A DNA stretch of 64,000 bases, from contig WACJ01000402.1 of NCBI GenBank assembly GCA_008973525.1, forward strand, positions 2,018,860-2,082,859. The letters run 5' to 3'. A program made the position numbers and the translations under genes. The notes under the pieces are model-generated. The model worked only from the letters and a program-made list of their open reading frames with translations, did not search any database and was not told where the DNA came from. Each line of letters begins with the position of its first letter. The stretch's first letter is position 1. This document shows, piece after piece, positions 48,167 to 59,495 of this stretch. The DNA is from Stenopsyche tienmushanensis. Lineage: Eukaryota; Arthropoda; Insecta; Trichoptera; Stenopsychidae.

Positions 48167-48301
48167 ATGAAGAGCGAACTGGAAATGTTCATAATGCCCC
48201 ATGACGAGGACGTCAAAATGCCCGAAAAACAGGAGGGCAACCTGTCCGAAGCCGAACTACTCTATTACGAGCTGATGAGGGCCATCGAAGAGGAGGAAGA
48301 G
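48167..48301 (+). CDS. First coding exon of an unrecognised host gene
   Basis: 45 codons starting MKSELEMFIMPHDEDV and ending in a run of five Glu, with an internal LSEAELLYYELMRAI helix-like segment. The start is supported by an in-frame TGA at 48143-48145 at the very beginning of the exon, so ATG 48167 is the first available. It has A at -3. The exon ends at GAG|GTGAGA (48301/48302), a strong donor, in phase 0. GC-rich third positions (CTG, GAG, GCC, AAG) contrast with the AT-rich surroundings, as expected of constrained coding DNA. The product is acidic and probably the N-terminus of an intracellular protein: no signal peptide or membrane segment. I cannot name the family. The next exon is not certain; phase-0 acceptors followed by short open stretches lie at 53873, 55509 and 56243. 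Confidence 0.75.
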
Positions 48302-48424
48302 GTGAGACGATCATTCGTGTAAATCAGGGCTCATCAACCCTTTTGGGTAACGGGCTGAATGAATTTTTTTCAAAAAAATGTCATTTATGTCCTATTAGGA
48401 TATTTTTTTTAATGTCTAATTACA

Positions 48425-48870
48425 TATATAAGTTTATATAGCACGTCTAATCTATGTATACATATATACAGTACATATATGTTTTTCAAATTATTATATT
48501 AACCTTTCCCCACCGGTGATGTATTTACTACACATCGACTCTAATAATGTGGAATATCGATATGAAATATAATAGATACGGGGTTCAGAATTTTTGTATT
48601 CCTCCGTAATCTAATTACGAATCACGTCAAAGTATTATAGTGTGTAAGTATTCATCTGCTGCGATGGAAATAAATAATTTGTTGGGAAATCGGGAATTTT
48701 GCGAGTTTTAGTCCGTGTCTCGGCAGAAGGGAATTTTATCAGTCACATTGATGGTGTTATACGAAAATGGGAACGAAGCACTCGATGCTTTAATGTTACT
48801 TCGGACATATTTTCAAAATAATATTTGATTTTTTTAGTGTTTTATTTATCTATTTTTGAATTGTATTCAA
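48425..48870 (+). mobile_element. Family A partial copy (A6)
   Basis: Begins within the ATATATACAGTACATATATG block and continues through CACCGGTGATGTATTTACTAC and GCTGCGATGGAAATAAATAATTT to the GTCTCGGCAGAAGGGAATTTTATC segment, stopping after TATTTATCTATTTTTGAATTG. Both terminal repeats are absent. It is closest to A4 (same subfamily segment). Confidence 0.75.
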
Positions 48871-49331
48871 TCGAACGTCCCATTGTTATGTCTTTCTATA
48901 ATGACTCTAAAATCTTTTATGGAAGACTTCCAAATGTCAACTCTAACTTATCTTTCAAAAACTGTCTCGAAATCTGCATTTCTACCCTTGTCTGTTCGCA
49001 TAACCCTTTTTTATGCCGTATCTTTCATCTAGCTTGCGTTTATTAACTTGGTCAATCATAGAACAATCGGTCAAGCTTATCGATCTAAGATAAACAACAG
49101 CTGACTGAAGATCTGCTACAAATCTCATTCTTGGAGTCCATATTTATCCCCTACGTTACAGTATCGCATCGCTATTCCCTATGTTTACGCTCTTACGCTC
49201 CGACTATCGGACATTGGCCCCGTGAGAAACGTGTTAAAATATTATATGTTTTTTACACACAATTAATTCCGATTAAATGTCTTCTTCTGAGTCTTCGAGT
49301 AGAATAAATAAATCTCCATTCTCGACTTTAA

Positions 49332-49531
49332 GGCCCAATCCACACTATGGTGCCGGTAACGGTTCGATCTCGCTCTCGGTCTCAGTCCGGTCAAATATTC
49401 TCATACAAGAAACGGAATTGGAACGATCCGATAGTGTGAATACTTTGATTGTTTCTTGTGTAAGAATATTTGATCGGACCGGGATCGGAGCGAGATCGAA
49501 CCGTTACCGGGACCATAGTGTGGATCTGGCC
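49332..49531. mobile_element. 200-bp foldback MITE, PIF/Harbinger-like
   Basis: The two halves are inverted copies of each other for about 80 bp. The left arm is GGCC(C/A).ATCCACACTATGG, CCGGTAACGGTTCGATCTCG and CAAATATTCT.A.ACAAGAAAC, with its complement on the right. The element is flanked by TAA on both sides (49329-49331 and 49532-49534). Three-base TAA/TTA duplications are the signature of PIF/Harbinger elements. No coding content; a transcript across it would fold into a long hairpin. Only one copy is in the window. Confidence 0.8.
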
Positions 49532-49745
49532 TAATAGTTCGAAGAAAACATTTGAATCGATAATGATTCAGGGCACTATATGTAGACTGTTGGAGCTTTG
49601 AGCTAATTCCACCAATTCTTTCTTTTTTTACAAATTTCCTTTAAATTTATTGTATTTTGTCCCATGTGTAATGATGTTTCAAGTTTCAAGGAATCGCTGT
49701 CTGAAGGTTTGGATCCGGCCCGCGGGCCGTATGTTGCTGGTTACT

Positions 49746-50358
49746 TAAGTAAATACATACAAACACATCATTTTTACAAAATCATCCACCAAATACTGGA
49801 TTCCGAAGAAACGGGCATCAGCCAAAAATAGTACCGAAATTCCCCTTTTGATCCGATATGGACATAAAAACGATTCTTTTATGGTTCTCGGTAGAGAGCG
49901 CCAGCACAAACAAACAAAAGAGGGTTTTAAGAAATCCTTGTGATCTTTGCGGTCAGCTGTTCTTCCGTTTCTACGATCTCTCTAATTAGCTAGAATCAAT
50001 GTCTTCATTGTTTTTAAAAGCTCCATCCATATGGCAGCCCTCCGCACTAAATCCAAGTCAACAAGCGCCTCTTTTTGAAAGCTTATTTAGTCGATTTTAA
50101 TTATGCCGAGTGCGGATATCTACTACATATTCATTTACTTCCTGCTATTGTGTCATTGTGCATGCCTGGAATTATTTTCATATGGATCATTCGCCGATAA
50201 GTAATGCTCATGCATGAGCATCGCGAAGAAATTCTTTCCCATGATCGTTTGTCTAACTTGTGCATTACGCATGATTCGTGCACATCTTTACAAATTAATT
50301 ACGACAAAAGTATCCTTTTAATTGATCGAATTCGATCCAATCAAACGCTTTTATATAT
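49746..50358. other. Intron-like spacer with perfect palindrome
   Basis: An exact 18-bp palindrome, ATGCTCATGCATGAGCAT, lies at 50204-50221 in a moderately GC-rich block (about 49930-50290). No open frame is of note. The block could hold regulatory sites for the host gene upstream. Confidence 0.45.
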
Positions 50359-50911
50359 TTGAGTCGTTTTTGTGCGATATGTTCCATAGATTTTAAAAAT
50401 CGCATAACTTTGAAACAGCTATATAAAATATATCCAAAATCGCATAAAAAAGTTAATAAAAAAAACATTTTTGGTAAAATTTAAAGGACGTCTTGCATCA
50501 TTGGTAAAATTTTAAGGATGACTCACATCTAGCATCTCAAATGCCAGACGTCCACAAGAGAAATACTAATTATTTTAATTATAAACTTTCATCACTGTAT
50601 AATAATTGTCGTTGTGATTTTTGATATGACTCAAAATCGCTCTCTTCTTCTGAAGAAATAGTATACCCAGTGTCAATGTCATCATTGTTCTGTGTAGATT
50701 TTCTCTTTCCAACAATATGATTCATAATTAGTGAAGATGTCACTATAGTCCCTAACTCTAATATAAAATATGAATATCAAAAAAAAAGTGTTGATGATTT
50801 TTTTCCTATTTTATCCAAAATATCTCGATACCTACTCTTTATGAAATTTAAAAAAAGAAAAATTTGCCTTCTAAAAACCGCATAACTTCGAAATCGCACA
50901 AAAAAAGGTTT
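50359..50911 (-). mobile_element. Family B TIR element with eroded ends (B7)
   Basis: Sub-terminal blocks TTTTTGTGCGATATGTTCC near 50367 and AAACCGCATAACTTCGAAATCGCAC near 50875 are present. The CACTCAAACC termini are decayed to TTGAGTCGTTTTT and GGTTTTCCAGG. The acidic frame tail occurs at about 50620-50760 on the minus strand. Confidence 0.7.
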
Positions 50912-52533
50912 TCCAGGACACTACTTGATGGTTCACATTCAATCACGACGGTTTGAGATGCAAATAAAATGTATTCACACACGAAACGCATAAAAATATT
51001 TTAGCCGACGTTAACTAAAAGACTGAATAGTTCATAAAAACATGCCTCCCGCAGATAATGTGTCAATATTAACGATACAGTGTAACATTTTATATATTTT
51101 AATATTTTTACACGGGCAACATTGTCTCCAAATGGCCATTTTCATTTCAATTTCTCGCGAAAGCTCGGAGATTTGTCATTTTATTGCCAATTCCACTTTA
51201 CAATTGAACTTAACTTTGCGCATCAAACTTTGACGCCGACAAAAATGAAACACTGCCCGCCGGTATACGGACGTCGTTTATTCTTTATTGTTCTGCTTAA
51301 ATTTATTCAAAGTTTTAATTGGAGCAATGTATGCCGCACGAACGCGTATATTTTATAATGCACGGATAACGTCGTGTTTGATTTAGATTTCATCGACTAT
51401 TGAAACATCCAGGCCGATTGAATCCAAAGGGGCAATTCATAGGAGAGATGTTTTTACAAAGGCTTATAAAGTTATCGGGTCCGCCCCGGGCTATTGAACC
51501 CGTTCGCACGTTTTCAAAAGCCTTTTATGACCTTTTTATTATTAAAAAAAAAAACTTTTGTAACTTTCAGTAGTCGCGAACATTTTTTCCTACGGCCGCA
51601 GCTCCAACTTCCTACATCTTGCCAAGCAATAAAGTATACGTGATTCAAATCCGGACTACGTGTACTACAAAGCAAACATTTTGCATAGCGCCATTCCCGG
51701 GAAGCACCATTTCCTCCGCTCGGGATATTATAGCGTCTTGTGTGCTGGAAATAGCTCCTGCATCCAAATTTCTCCTCGTATGTGTAATTCGAAGTTCGGT
51801 CGACCCCTGGCCAGGGCAATATGTGGCCATCGTCGGAATTCCTGGAATAGTTTCCATCTCAACTATTCGCAATTACCTTTGAGTTACTAGCTCTCGAGAC
51901 ATGTGCGTACGTCACCTTTGTCCTGTGAAAATATAACATTTTTTCATAATGTCTCCGATATGCTAATCTCCGGATCTGACACCGTCGAACGACGACCTTG
52001 ATTCTTACAATCATTAAACAATCATAATTCTTGAATCCCCGTTTTACATGCTTGTTTACTTTTTGAAACCTGTTCTCCTTGCTTTGCTTCAATTCTCAAA
52101 TTTTTGTGTATAAATAGCAAGTATTTTTCAACAAATTTATGACATTCTTCAACTTTTCAAACTGCCTTGAAACATAATCAAATCATTCGTTGCAAACCCG
52201 ATTTAAGATAATTTAAATATGTTTAATCCATCACAAACATTATTCAAAATTTCTTACGATCTTATATTAACGTTTAATTGGATTTTTCCTTTTTTTTCTA
52301 TAGCCTTTGAATAACCATTGATATTGTAATATTTGCCAAAACCTATCCGTCTTATATAAAACATATACCGTTGTCCGGTACAAAGTGGGTTAAATACATA
52401 AGACTTGAATATGTCCTAGCGTTCTCATGGCCAATTACTGCTTCGAATCATTGTTGAGCTTTCGTTCGACAATTGTTTGAGAAAACACCCACACTTTTTG
52501 AATATTCTATGGCTTCAGATAAATTCACACTAT
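50912..52533. other. Non-coding stretch
   Basis: A moderately GC-rich block at about 51350-52020 contains several overlapping frames (75-101 codons) on both strands. None has a motif or an obvious splice context. No window repeat is found. It could be a regulatory island within the putative intron. Confidence 0.45.
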
Positions 52534-52535
52534 TA

Positions 52536-53027
52536 CGCTTAAACTTCATCGTGAAAGGAAATTTAAAAACCGCATAACTCTGAAACAGCTATATAAAATA
52601 AATCGCATAAAAAAAGTTAATTAAAAATAAAACAGGAAAACAATAAGGCAATTAAAAAATAACATTTTGGGTAACATTTAAAGGACGTCTTGCATCATTG
52701 GTAAAATTTTAAGGATGGCATTTGAGCATCTCATATACCAGGCATACACGATTTTCGATATGACTCAAAATCTTCGGAAGAAATAGTATACACAGTGTCA
52801 ATGTCATCGTTGTTCTGCGTAGATTTTCTCTTTCCAACAATATAATTCATAATTATTAAAAATGTCACTATAGTCCCTAACACATTTTTTCCCAAATTTC
52901 GGTTAGTGTTGATGATTTATTTCCTATTTTATCCAAAATATCTCGATTCTATATGGAATTTAAAAAAAAATAATTGCTTTTAAAAAAACCGCATAACTTC
53001 GAAATCGCACAAAAATAAGTTCAAGTG
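52536..53027 (-). mobile_element. Family B TIR element, shortest two-ended copy (B8)
   Basis: Starts CGCTTAAACTTC after TA (52534-52535) and ends AAGTTCAAGTG before TA (53028-53029). Sub-terminal blocks AAAACCGCATAACTCTGAAAC and ACCGCATAACTTCGAAATCGCAC are kept. The frame tail (about 52758-52885, minus) is internally shortened. At 492 bp it is a deletion derivative. Confidence 0.75.
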
Positions 53028-53029
53028 TA

Positions 53030-55678
53030 TATTGATGCTGTGTTCATATCAATTAAATCATTTGCATACGAAAACACGCCAAATACCTATATGCGAATAT
53101 ATTTTGATATTTATTATTTTTTAAGCATGTTTTTCGCACATATTTTACGATTGTTTGTATGTAAAGCGCGCCACTGTTATTTGTTTGGACGCTTCGGATC
53201 CTGGAACATTCGCCTGCAACAAAATACAAGAATGCTGACTTGTTATGCTTGCATTTTGCTTTCACATGGGGTCCTCTTAAATTAAAAACCACCACCCTCG
53301 CGTATGTTCAAATTCCAACCCCAACAACGAAGTCAATTATTAGAGCATTCGTTCACTTTACTGTCAAACGCCACATGTGCTCTCTCTCTCTATTATCGTT
53401 ACAAATAATACGAGCTCTTTTAAAAAGATTTATTAAAAGAACCATGCTCTAGGCGTCCACCCCTATTTGTATATATATTAAGAGAAATACATTAACGCTG
53501 CACTCGCACACCACCCGTAGGAGCTAATTTTCTATCTATTTTTTGTCTGTATCAGATCAAAGATGTTATTTCTTTCAAGCTTTTCAATATATATCTTCTA
53601 TAGTTGGTGAACTATATTGGATTGGTTCTGATTTCGTTTCTCCAATATCAATTTAATCCGCAGGCTCTCGTTGGTTTGCTTTCGGGGAGTGTTTTGAGCT
53701 CGTTAGGGTTGCTTTATTTTATTTTTTAATTTGCTCGATGTACTCGTCGCTATCATTGCATGTGGATGTATACATTATTTTCGGCTGACCTTAATTCCCT
53801 TTTATGGAGTTAATTTTAATTAAACGAAACGCATAAATCAACGTGTTTCTCTCGTACAATTTCCGTTTACAGGACAGACGCAACAATCCAGGACGAAATC
53901 AGGATCGCAAATGTTTTATTTATTCGGCTTAATTAAAATTCTCGCTTTATTGTGAATTAATTCGTAGTTATTCCAGTTTGCAATGCATCGTTTTCCTCTT
54001 TTTTCCTTTTATCTTTTTAAAAAAGGCTTAATGGCTTATGCTGGCAGCCAATGCCGATTTTATACATTTCAACAAATTGGCATAAATCCTTGCTTTCAAC
54101 ATTGTCTTTTTATGTATCTTAATTAAAATTAGAGTTTCAGTGTGTGTGTGTATCGTTAATTTGAGAAGACAAACAGTATGGTGGTGCACTTCACTAGTTT
54201 CACATACTCAAAGCCTTGCGAAAGGACTTTATTAAACCGCTAAATGTAAACTTTGAATACCAAAACTTCAAGCGGTTTCTCTCTAGATTTAATCTTAGAA
54301 CAACGTATCTCCTCCTGATATATAAAATCAATATGATAGGTCTTGGAATACTATTCAAATTCGTTATCATAATTTGATTTAATTTTTAAGCAAATGTTCA
54401 CCCATCGCAATTCCCACCCTTTTTGTAAGAACCCACATACAACTTTATATCTGCTTATTAAATCCATAACTAATGATATTGCATCATATTCATCAACTTT
54501 GTAAAGCGCAAAAAATTCATTAATTCAGGGTTAGAGATCTTGAATGGCCATCCTTAACACACTGCTTGCGGGAGCAGTGAATCACCACCATTCGCCACCA
54601 CTCATTGAATGCGAAAGAATTTAGATTATTATTAGTCGATACATTTGGGTTATTGATCTATACAATCGTATCAATGTACGCAAGACACTCTCCGTCTCTG
54701 TCTCTCTCCGAGCTCAACGTATAAGAATGCTCTTTCTGAATCACTGAAATTCGATCGCAAATACGCGATTGAACTCCTCAAAAGGTTCAAATCTGATGTG
54801 TGTATACAATGTAAATAAATTGCAATATTAACTAAGTTCATGCAAATGTAATGATGTCAGCAGGTCGCGTTGTTTTTGCATTAAATATATATAGTTTTTA
54901 GTTTGAGAAATGAATCAACCCAGCAAAGAAAGTGTTAAAATAGAAAACAATACGCAACAAAAGAAAAAAAAACAATCTAAAAATACTTCAATAAATCATT
55001 CACAATGAGGTTATTAGCTTTTTGACGCGTGTAAAGTTACCACAGTTCACTTATCGTCAATAGCGTATACAAACAATGTTACATTGTTACATGGTTCGAT
55101 TTGCAATTGAATATAACTCCCATTTCGTAACATTAACGATTATACATTTTGAAATGCTAATCTCATAGTACCCTTATTAAAATTTAATGGCTGGCCATTA
55201 AAACACGCCATTTCTTATAGTGGTTCTTTGGATTGTCGACAACATCTGCATTTTCAGTTAAGCCTAAGTCTATTGACATGGCATAACTGTTTGTAAATTG
55301 TACAACAAACACTCCAATGCGTACGAACAAACATTTGATAAAGATCGAATATTACCATTGGTCCAATTCGAAGACGTTCGATGTCGTTTTTCTTTGGTTC
55401 TGGAATTGTAATTCTACACCGGAAATTATATGAATAGACGGTTTCTAATGAATTCTGCAAGTAAAATGTGCTGTGAAATTTAAACGTATTTGCAATATTT
55501 GCATACAGGATGAAGTGAAGAAGAAGGTTATCAGTAGCATTTCAATGATCCGCATCCTTTTTGACGCTTTTCTGCTTCGTAATTTATGACCCACGGTTGT
55601 TCATTTGGGCTACGGTCCAGGTCGTTTCCAAAACAATACTCTATAACTTCGACGATTTACCATCCCCACGTAGTAGCG
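53030..55678. other. Long spacer in the putative intron
   Basis: Holds a (CT)n run near 53384-53394 and a (TG)n run near 54139-54150. Two possible phase-0 acceptors are present: TTTCCGTTTACAG ending at 53872, and TTTGCATACAG ending at 55508 followed by GATGAAGTGAAGAAGAAG. Frames of 70-86 codons show no domains. No window repeat is recognised. Confidence 0.45.
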
Positions 55679-55860
55679 CAATTAACAGCGGCATCTTCCG
55701 CCTCTCTTCATGTGCAATGTGTCATTTTAACAGCGCCATCTCTTGTTGCCCTACGGAGACATTGCACCTGCATACCGACGGATCGCTTCTTGCGCGTGCA
55801 CCGTTTCCTGTTGGGTAGCCTTGGCTGCGGGAAGTCGTCCCTCCTGCAGCCAGATTCTGC
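55679..55860 (+). mobile_element. Repeat family C fragment (C3)
   Basis: Matches the 7080-7290 module of C1 in the same orientation: ATTAACAGCGGCATCTTCC, TGCAATGTGTCATTTTAAC, CCCTACGGAGACATTGCACC, then GTAGCCTTGGCTGCGGGAAG. The frames of 85 and 116 codons crossing it are repeat-derived. Confidence 0.65.
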
Positions 55861-57194
55861 ATTTTTACTCAATCCAAATCACGCAACAAAAACCGATCAA
55901 ATATTAATTGGTTGTGTATTTTCTTTGATGGATTAAAAGTATGATGAATTTCCGATCAACGCTAAATTTATATTGAATTTTCAATCCATTCTAGACATAC
56001 CAGGATTATAATTTCCTCAAGATATCTTGTATTTAGCGTACTATGGAATATATAAAGTGAAGCATCTCTTCGGGGAGGATTAATTAAGAATGTACTTAAT
56101 GATTATTAAACATATCCGCGATGCATATATTCAAAGCTTGAAACATGAAGCCTTAAGCCGACGTGATGCCGCTTTCTATTTAATATATCTTGCTTACTCT
56201 TGCATAATTTATTGCAATATTTTAATTCTTGTTTATATACAGGAAGAGGGTAGTCAGACAATTAACAGTTGTTGCTAATTGGATGCACATTTTAACATAA
56301 ACAAAGACATTATTCGAGGAATTTCAAAGCATTCGGACGTTATTGACACAAGCTAATTTCGGCCCGCGTCCATTCTGGGCTTATTTGATTACTGACCCGA
56401 GTCGGATTTCACGTACGAAAAATGAAAAGTGTAAAAGCATTTTTATGTTCTTGTTTGATTTCCTCCGAGATTTCATCATAGCAACTTCGCGATCCAATCG
56501 CCCCTCCCGGCGCCCATTTCTCATGCAACATTTTCGAGTAATAAATGAAGCATCATTCATAGTTGTCAGTGGCTTTTAGTCTTCAGCCACCGAGCGATGC
56601 TCCCGAGGGTTGCTTTTCCGAAGATCTGCGCCTTAAGATTGGCTTCCATTCACCGCCAGATGCTTCGGGAACAAAACGGAATTTCATCCCCTAGCTCTTA
56701 TCTAATCGAACAAAAGCAATCCGAAACTAATTTGATAAATGACCACCCGTTACGGGATCGAATTTTCTGTTTTTGGGCGATTTTTATACATTTTGTAAGA
56801 CCAATTTAAGGGCGGATTACGATTTGAGCCACTTGTTGAGATATTGAAATATCGTCTGTTGTTATATATTGGGCACCGGGACCTATTTATAGTCGAGAAC
56901 CTATAAATTAGATACGCAGACAAGTTTAGAACTGGCAAATCCATTTCGAACTTAAGCTCGTTGACTTAATAATGTCGCATTAATTATAAGCACAAGATGT
57001 ACTACGCATATAATAATTCAAGGCTTAACCTCATACATTTTCATAAAAATATAATCCCTCAACTAAACTATAGCAATAATTTAGGTTAACGAAAACAATC
57101 CGGTTCAATTTGAACTTGTATCAAGTATACAGGCGTTTTATGCTTCTCATACTCGATTTTTATGAGTTATGTTACGCCCCGCCCCGCGCTTCTA
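55861..57194. other. Non-coding stretch
   Basis: A possible acceptor GTTTATATACAG ends at 56242, followed in phase 0 by an acidic start (EEGSQ) and a stop after 11 codons. It is a weak exon candidate. A balanced-composition island lies at 56330-56820. No repeat is recognised. Confidence 0.45.
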
Positions 57195-57413
57195 CTTCAC
57201 TTCATCAAACCAATATGGTGCATCCGTTAAACGTCTCGCAAAACAAATTCCGCACACGAATAATGATCATGCTAATGTAAAAACCTCATCGGATACACGC
57301 CCAATAACTCATCAAAGTTTCATCGCAATCGGATGAACGGTATGGGAATGTATACCTAGCAAACCCCTCGCTACGCGACACACATTCATTTATATATACA
57401 TATAGATTTAGAA
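57195..57413 (+). repeat. Repeat family G, RTE/SINE-like 3' tail (G1)
   Basis: Shares about 210 bp with 63532-63737: CTTCACTTCATCAAACCAAT, CCGTTAAACGTCTCGCAAAA, CAAAGTTTCATCGCAATCGG and CGCGACACACATTCATTT. The phrase with TCATCGCAATCGGAT followed by CGACACACATTCATTTATAT resembles 3' tails of RTE-type non-LTR elements and the SINEs that borrow them. This is a family-level inference. It ends in a TA-rich run. Confidence 0.6.
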
Positions 57414-57791
57414 ATGCATGCTTTAAAATATCGTATTCCTCAACGCATGTACGAAACCCATAAATACTACAAAATGTGAGCTTGATGGCCGCTATGGGAA
57501 TTTCTGGACATCATATGATTATAAAATTGTATTTGAATTAGATCTTTCGAAATTTTATCTTAGCGACGTGATTCAAATACATATTTTTTGTAGTGTTTAA
57601 TACAATTATTAAAATGTGCAGCGTGGCGATATATAGACGTTTAACTAATTGGATTTTTTTTGCGGTGACACGTTTTGCGTTGTGTCTGCCAATGCAATTA
57701 TATCAACAAAAAAAATTAAGTAAACCAGTTTATATATCATGAAGTTTCTTGCGAAATTTAGCATAACACTCAAACGTTTAAACCTATGCTA
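57414..57791. other. AT-rich spacer
   Basis: No gene, repeat or structure is recognised between the family G and family B copies. Confidence 0.55.
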
Positions 57792-57793
57792 TA

Positions 57794-58070
57794 CACTCAA
57801 ACCTCTTTTTGTACGATTTCGAAGTTATGCGTTTTTTTAAAGCATTTTTTTTATTTCATAAAGAGTGCGTATCGATATATTTCGGATAAAATAGGAAATA
57901 AATCATCAACACTGACCGAAATTTGGAAAAAAATTATCATTTTTTTTATGCGATTTTGGATATATTTTATATAGCTGTTTCAAAGTTATGCGATTTTTAA
58001 AATCTATGGAACGCATCTTCACATTTTCTATGTAAGTCATAGCTTTTTTTGTGCGATTTTCCGTGGAATC
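57794..58070 (+). mobile_element. Family B left end and inner block, truncated (B9)
   Basis: Starts CACTCAAACCTCTTTTTGTA after TA. It keeps ATTTCGAAGTTATGCG and, after a large internal deletion, the right sub-terminal block TTTCAAAGTTATGCGATTTTT (about 57969) and GTGCGATTTTCCGTGGAATCTACC. The final CACAAAAAA...GAGTG end is lost. Confidence 0.7.
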
Positions 58071-59495
58071 TACCGTGTATATCACAATCCATCGGAACAG
58101 CATCGAATAAATCGACGTTTCAAACGGATGATACAGAAGACCGAAATGAGTTAAAATATGGATTCAATGACATCGACCCGAATTGATTTTTTTGTTGTTA
58201 TGACTGAGAAAATCGCATGATTTAAAAAATCCTCTCTAATTTATTGTTGCTTGAATCAGCTCCAATTTTTTGTATTCACATCTGAAGAATTTTGCTCGTA
58301 ACATATGAGAGTGGTTAATGACCTGGAGCATTGTGTACGCTTATTTCTATACATCAGCGACTAGATTTTTTGTGGTTCTATCGTCTGTTAGAATTTGTTC
58401 CAAACGAGGTGCTTTTTTAAAATCTTTCAAGTTATACAAGCAGTCCTGTCTGAATGTTGCCGGATAATTTTACGATTGGGGACCTTGGCGAAATTCAATC
58501 ATTTGATCGTCTTTCGTCTGCTGATGCTGTCCAAAATATACGCGGCATGCAAATGTCACACTTGCCATTTTGCCTGGGCAGATCGAAGCAGTATTGCTGC
58601 AAGGAACCGTCCAAGGTGCAGTCTATATACCGTTACAAAACATAACTGGTATGAAGTGATAAGCATTCGTGTCAGATGCAAAACTCGCATAGGTATCCGG
58701 TATCAGCAACGTCCTTTTGATTGCAGCTATAGTGTTACACAACGCAACTGCTGGCCTTGCGGCATTGTCTTCGCACGAAGATCACGGATCTGGGTACCCT
58801 CACATTTAACCCTCGGCCATGAAACAAAAACGCCCAGGAAGCGAAGCTCCATCACAACGTCTTAATCAGGACCGACATCAATGGAGATTTTAATAAAAAC
58901 GTCCGCTCGAGATGTCTTTCGTTCTTCGGCGACATCCATTTGATTGACGTTAAATCGCCACCCGAAAAAACGCCAACCCACAAAAAAGGTCCGCTTATCT
59001 GGGAGCTTCGCCGCCGAGACATGCGTGCCCTAAAAAATCGCCTATCTTCGACTGGATCGCCTTTTTTGCACGGGCGCACTATTTTATCCGGGACAAATGA
59101 AAAAATCCTCACCCACCCATTGAACGTAATCAATTTACGCTAAAACCCAGTCCGAAAAACCTGTTATCGCATTACGACCCAGTCGACTATTAAATAAACA
59201 TTATTTGTCCATAGTGTATCGAATTATCTAGCTAGTGTGTAATTATAAATTATTCTTGTTAATCGAAAATACTTGATAAAGTCATCATGTTACAAGTCGC
59301 GTTACCCAATGTACACTACCGGCAATAAATTTGGAAACGCTTAACACTTCATATGGCACTTTCATAAAGCAATATCTTGATAAATACCATCAGTATTCTT
59401 ATAGATAAATTCCATAACGTATTGGTACAAGTTGCTATATTTTTCTTTTAATTTGAATCATGGAGAAAACTGAAGAAATTGAACAATTTCTGTTA
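58071..59495. other. Non-coding stretch with GC-richer, frame-rich block
   Basis: The 58440-59150 part has a more balanced composition and frames of 156 codons (58395-58865, +) plus others in two further frames and on the minus strand (58852-59133). No transposase, helicase or other motif was recognised in any of them, and they are not accepted as genes. It may be a decayed element or a conserved block. Confidence 0.4.

Larger units (their letters stand above)
48325..49745. mobile_element. hAT-like element in intron 1, with internal insertions
   Basis: The left end CAGGGCTCATCAACCCTTTTGG (48325) has the CAGGG-type hAT terminus. On the right, GGATCCGGCCCGCGGGCCGT at about 49711-49730 is the sub-terminal sequence usually seen at the other end of such elements, followed by ATGTTGCTGGTTAC. 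The last bases no longer mirror the left end, so the boundary is approximate. Flanks GTGTAAAT (left) and AAGTAAAT (right) might be an old 8-bp duplication. A partial family A copy and a 200-bp foldback element lie inside, making it a composite of insertions. Confidence 0.45.

Noticed and set aside
54780..54800. GGTTCAAATC box suggestive of a tRNA T-arm
   Set aside because: No acceptor stem, D-arm or anticodon arm around it on either strand.
58395..58865. 156-codon plus-strand frame
   Set aside because: No recognisable motif; two other frames in the same block are also partly open. Kept only as a composition oddity.
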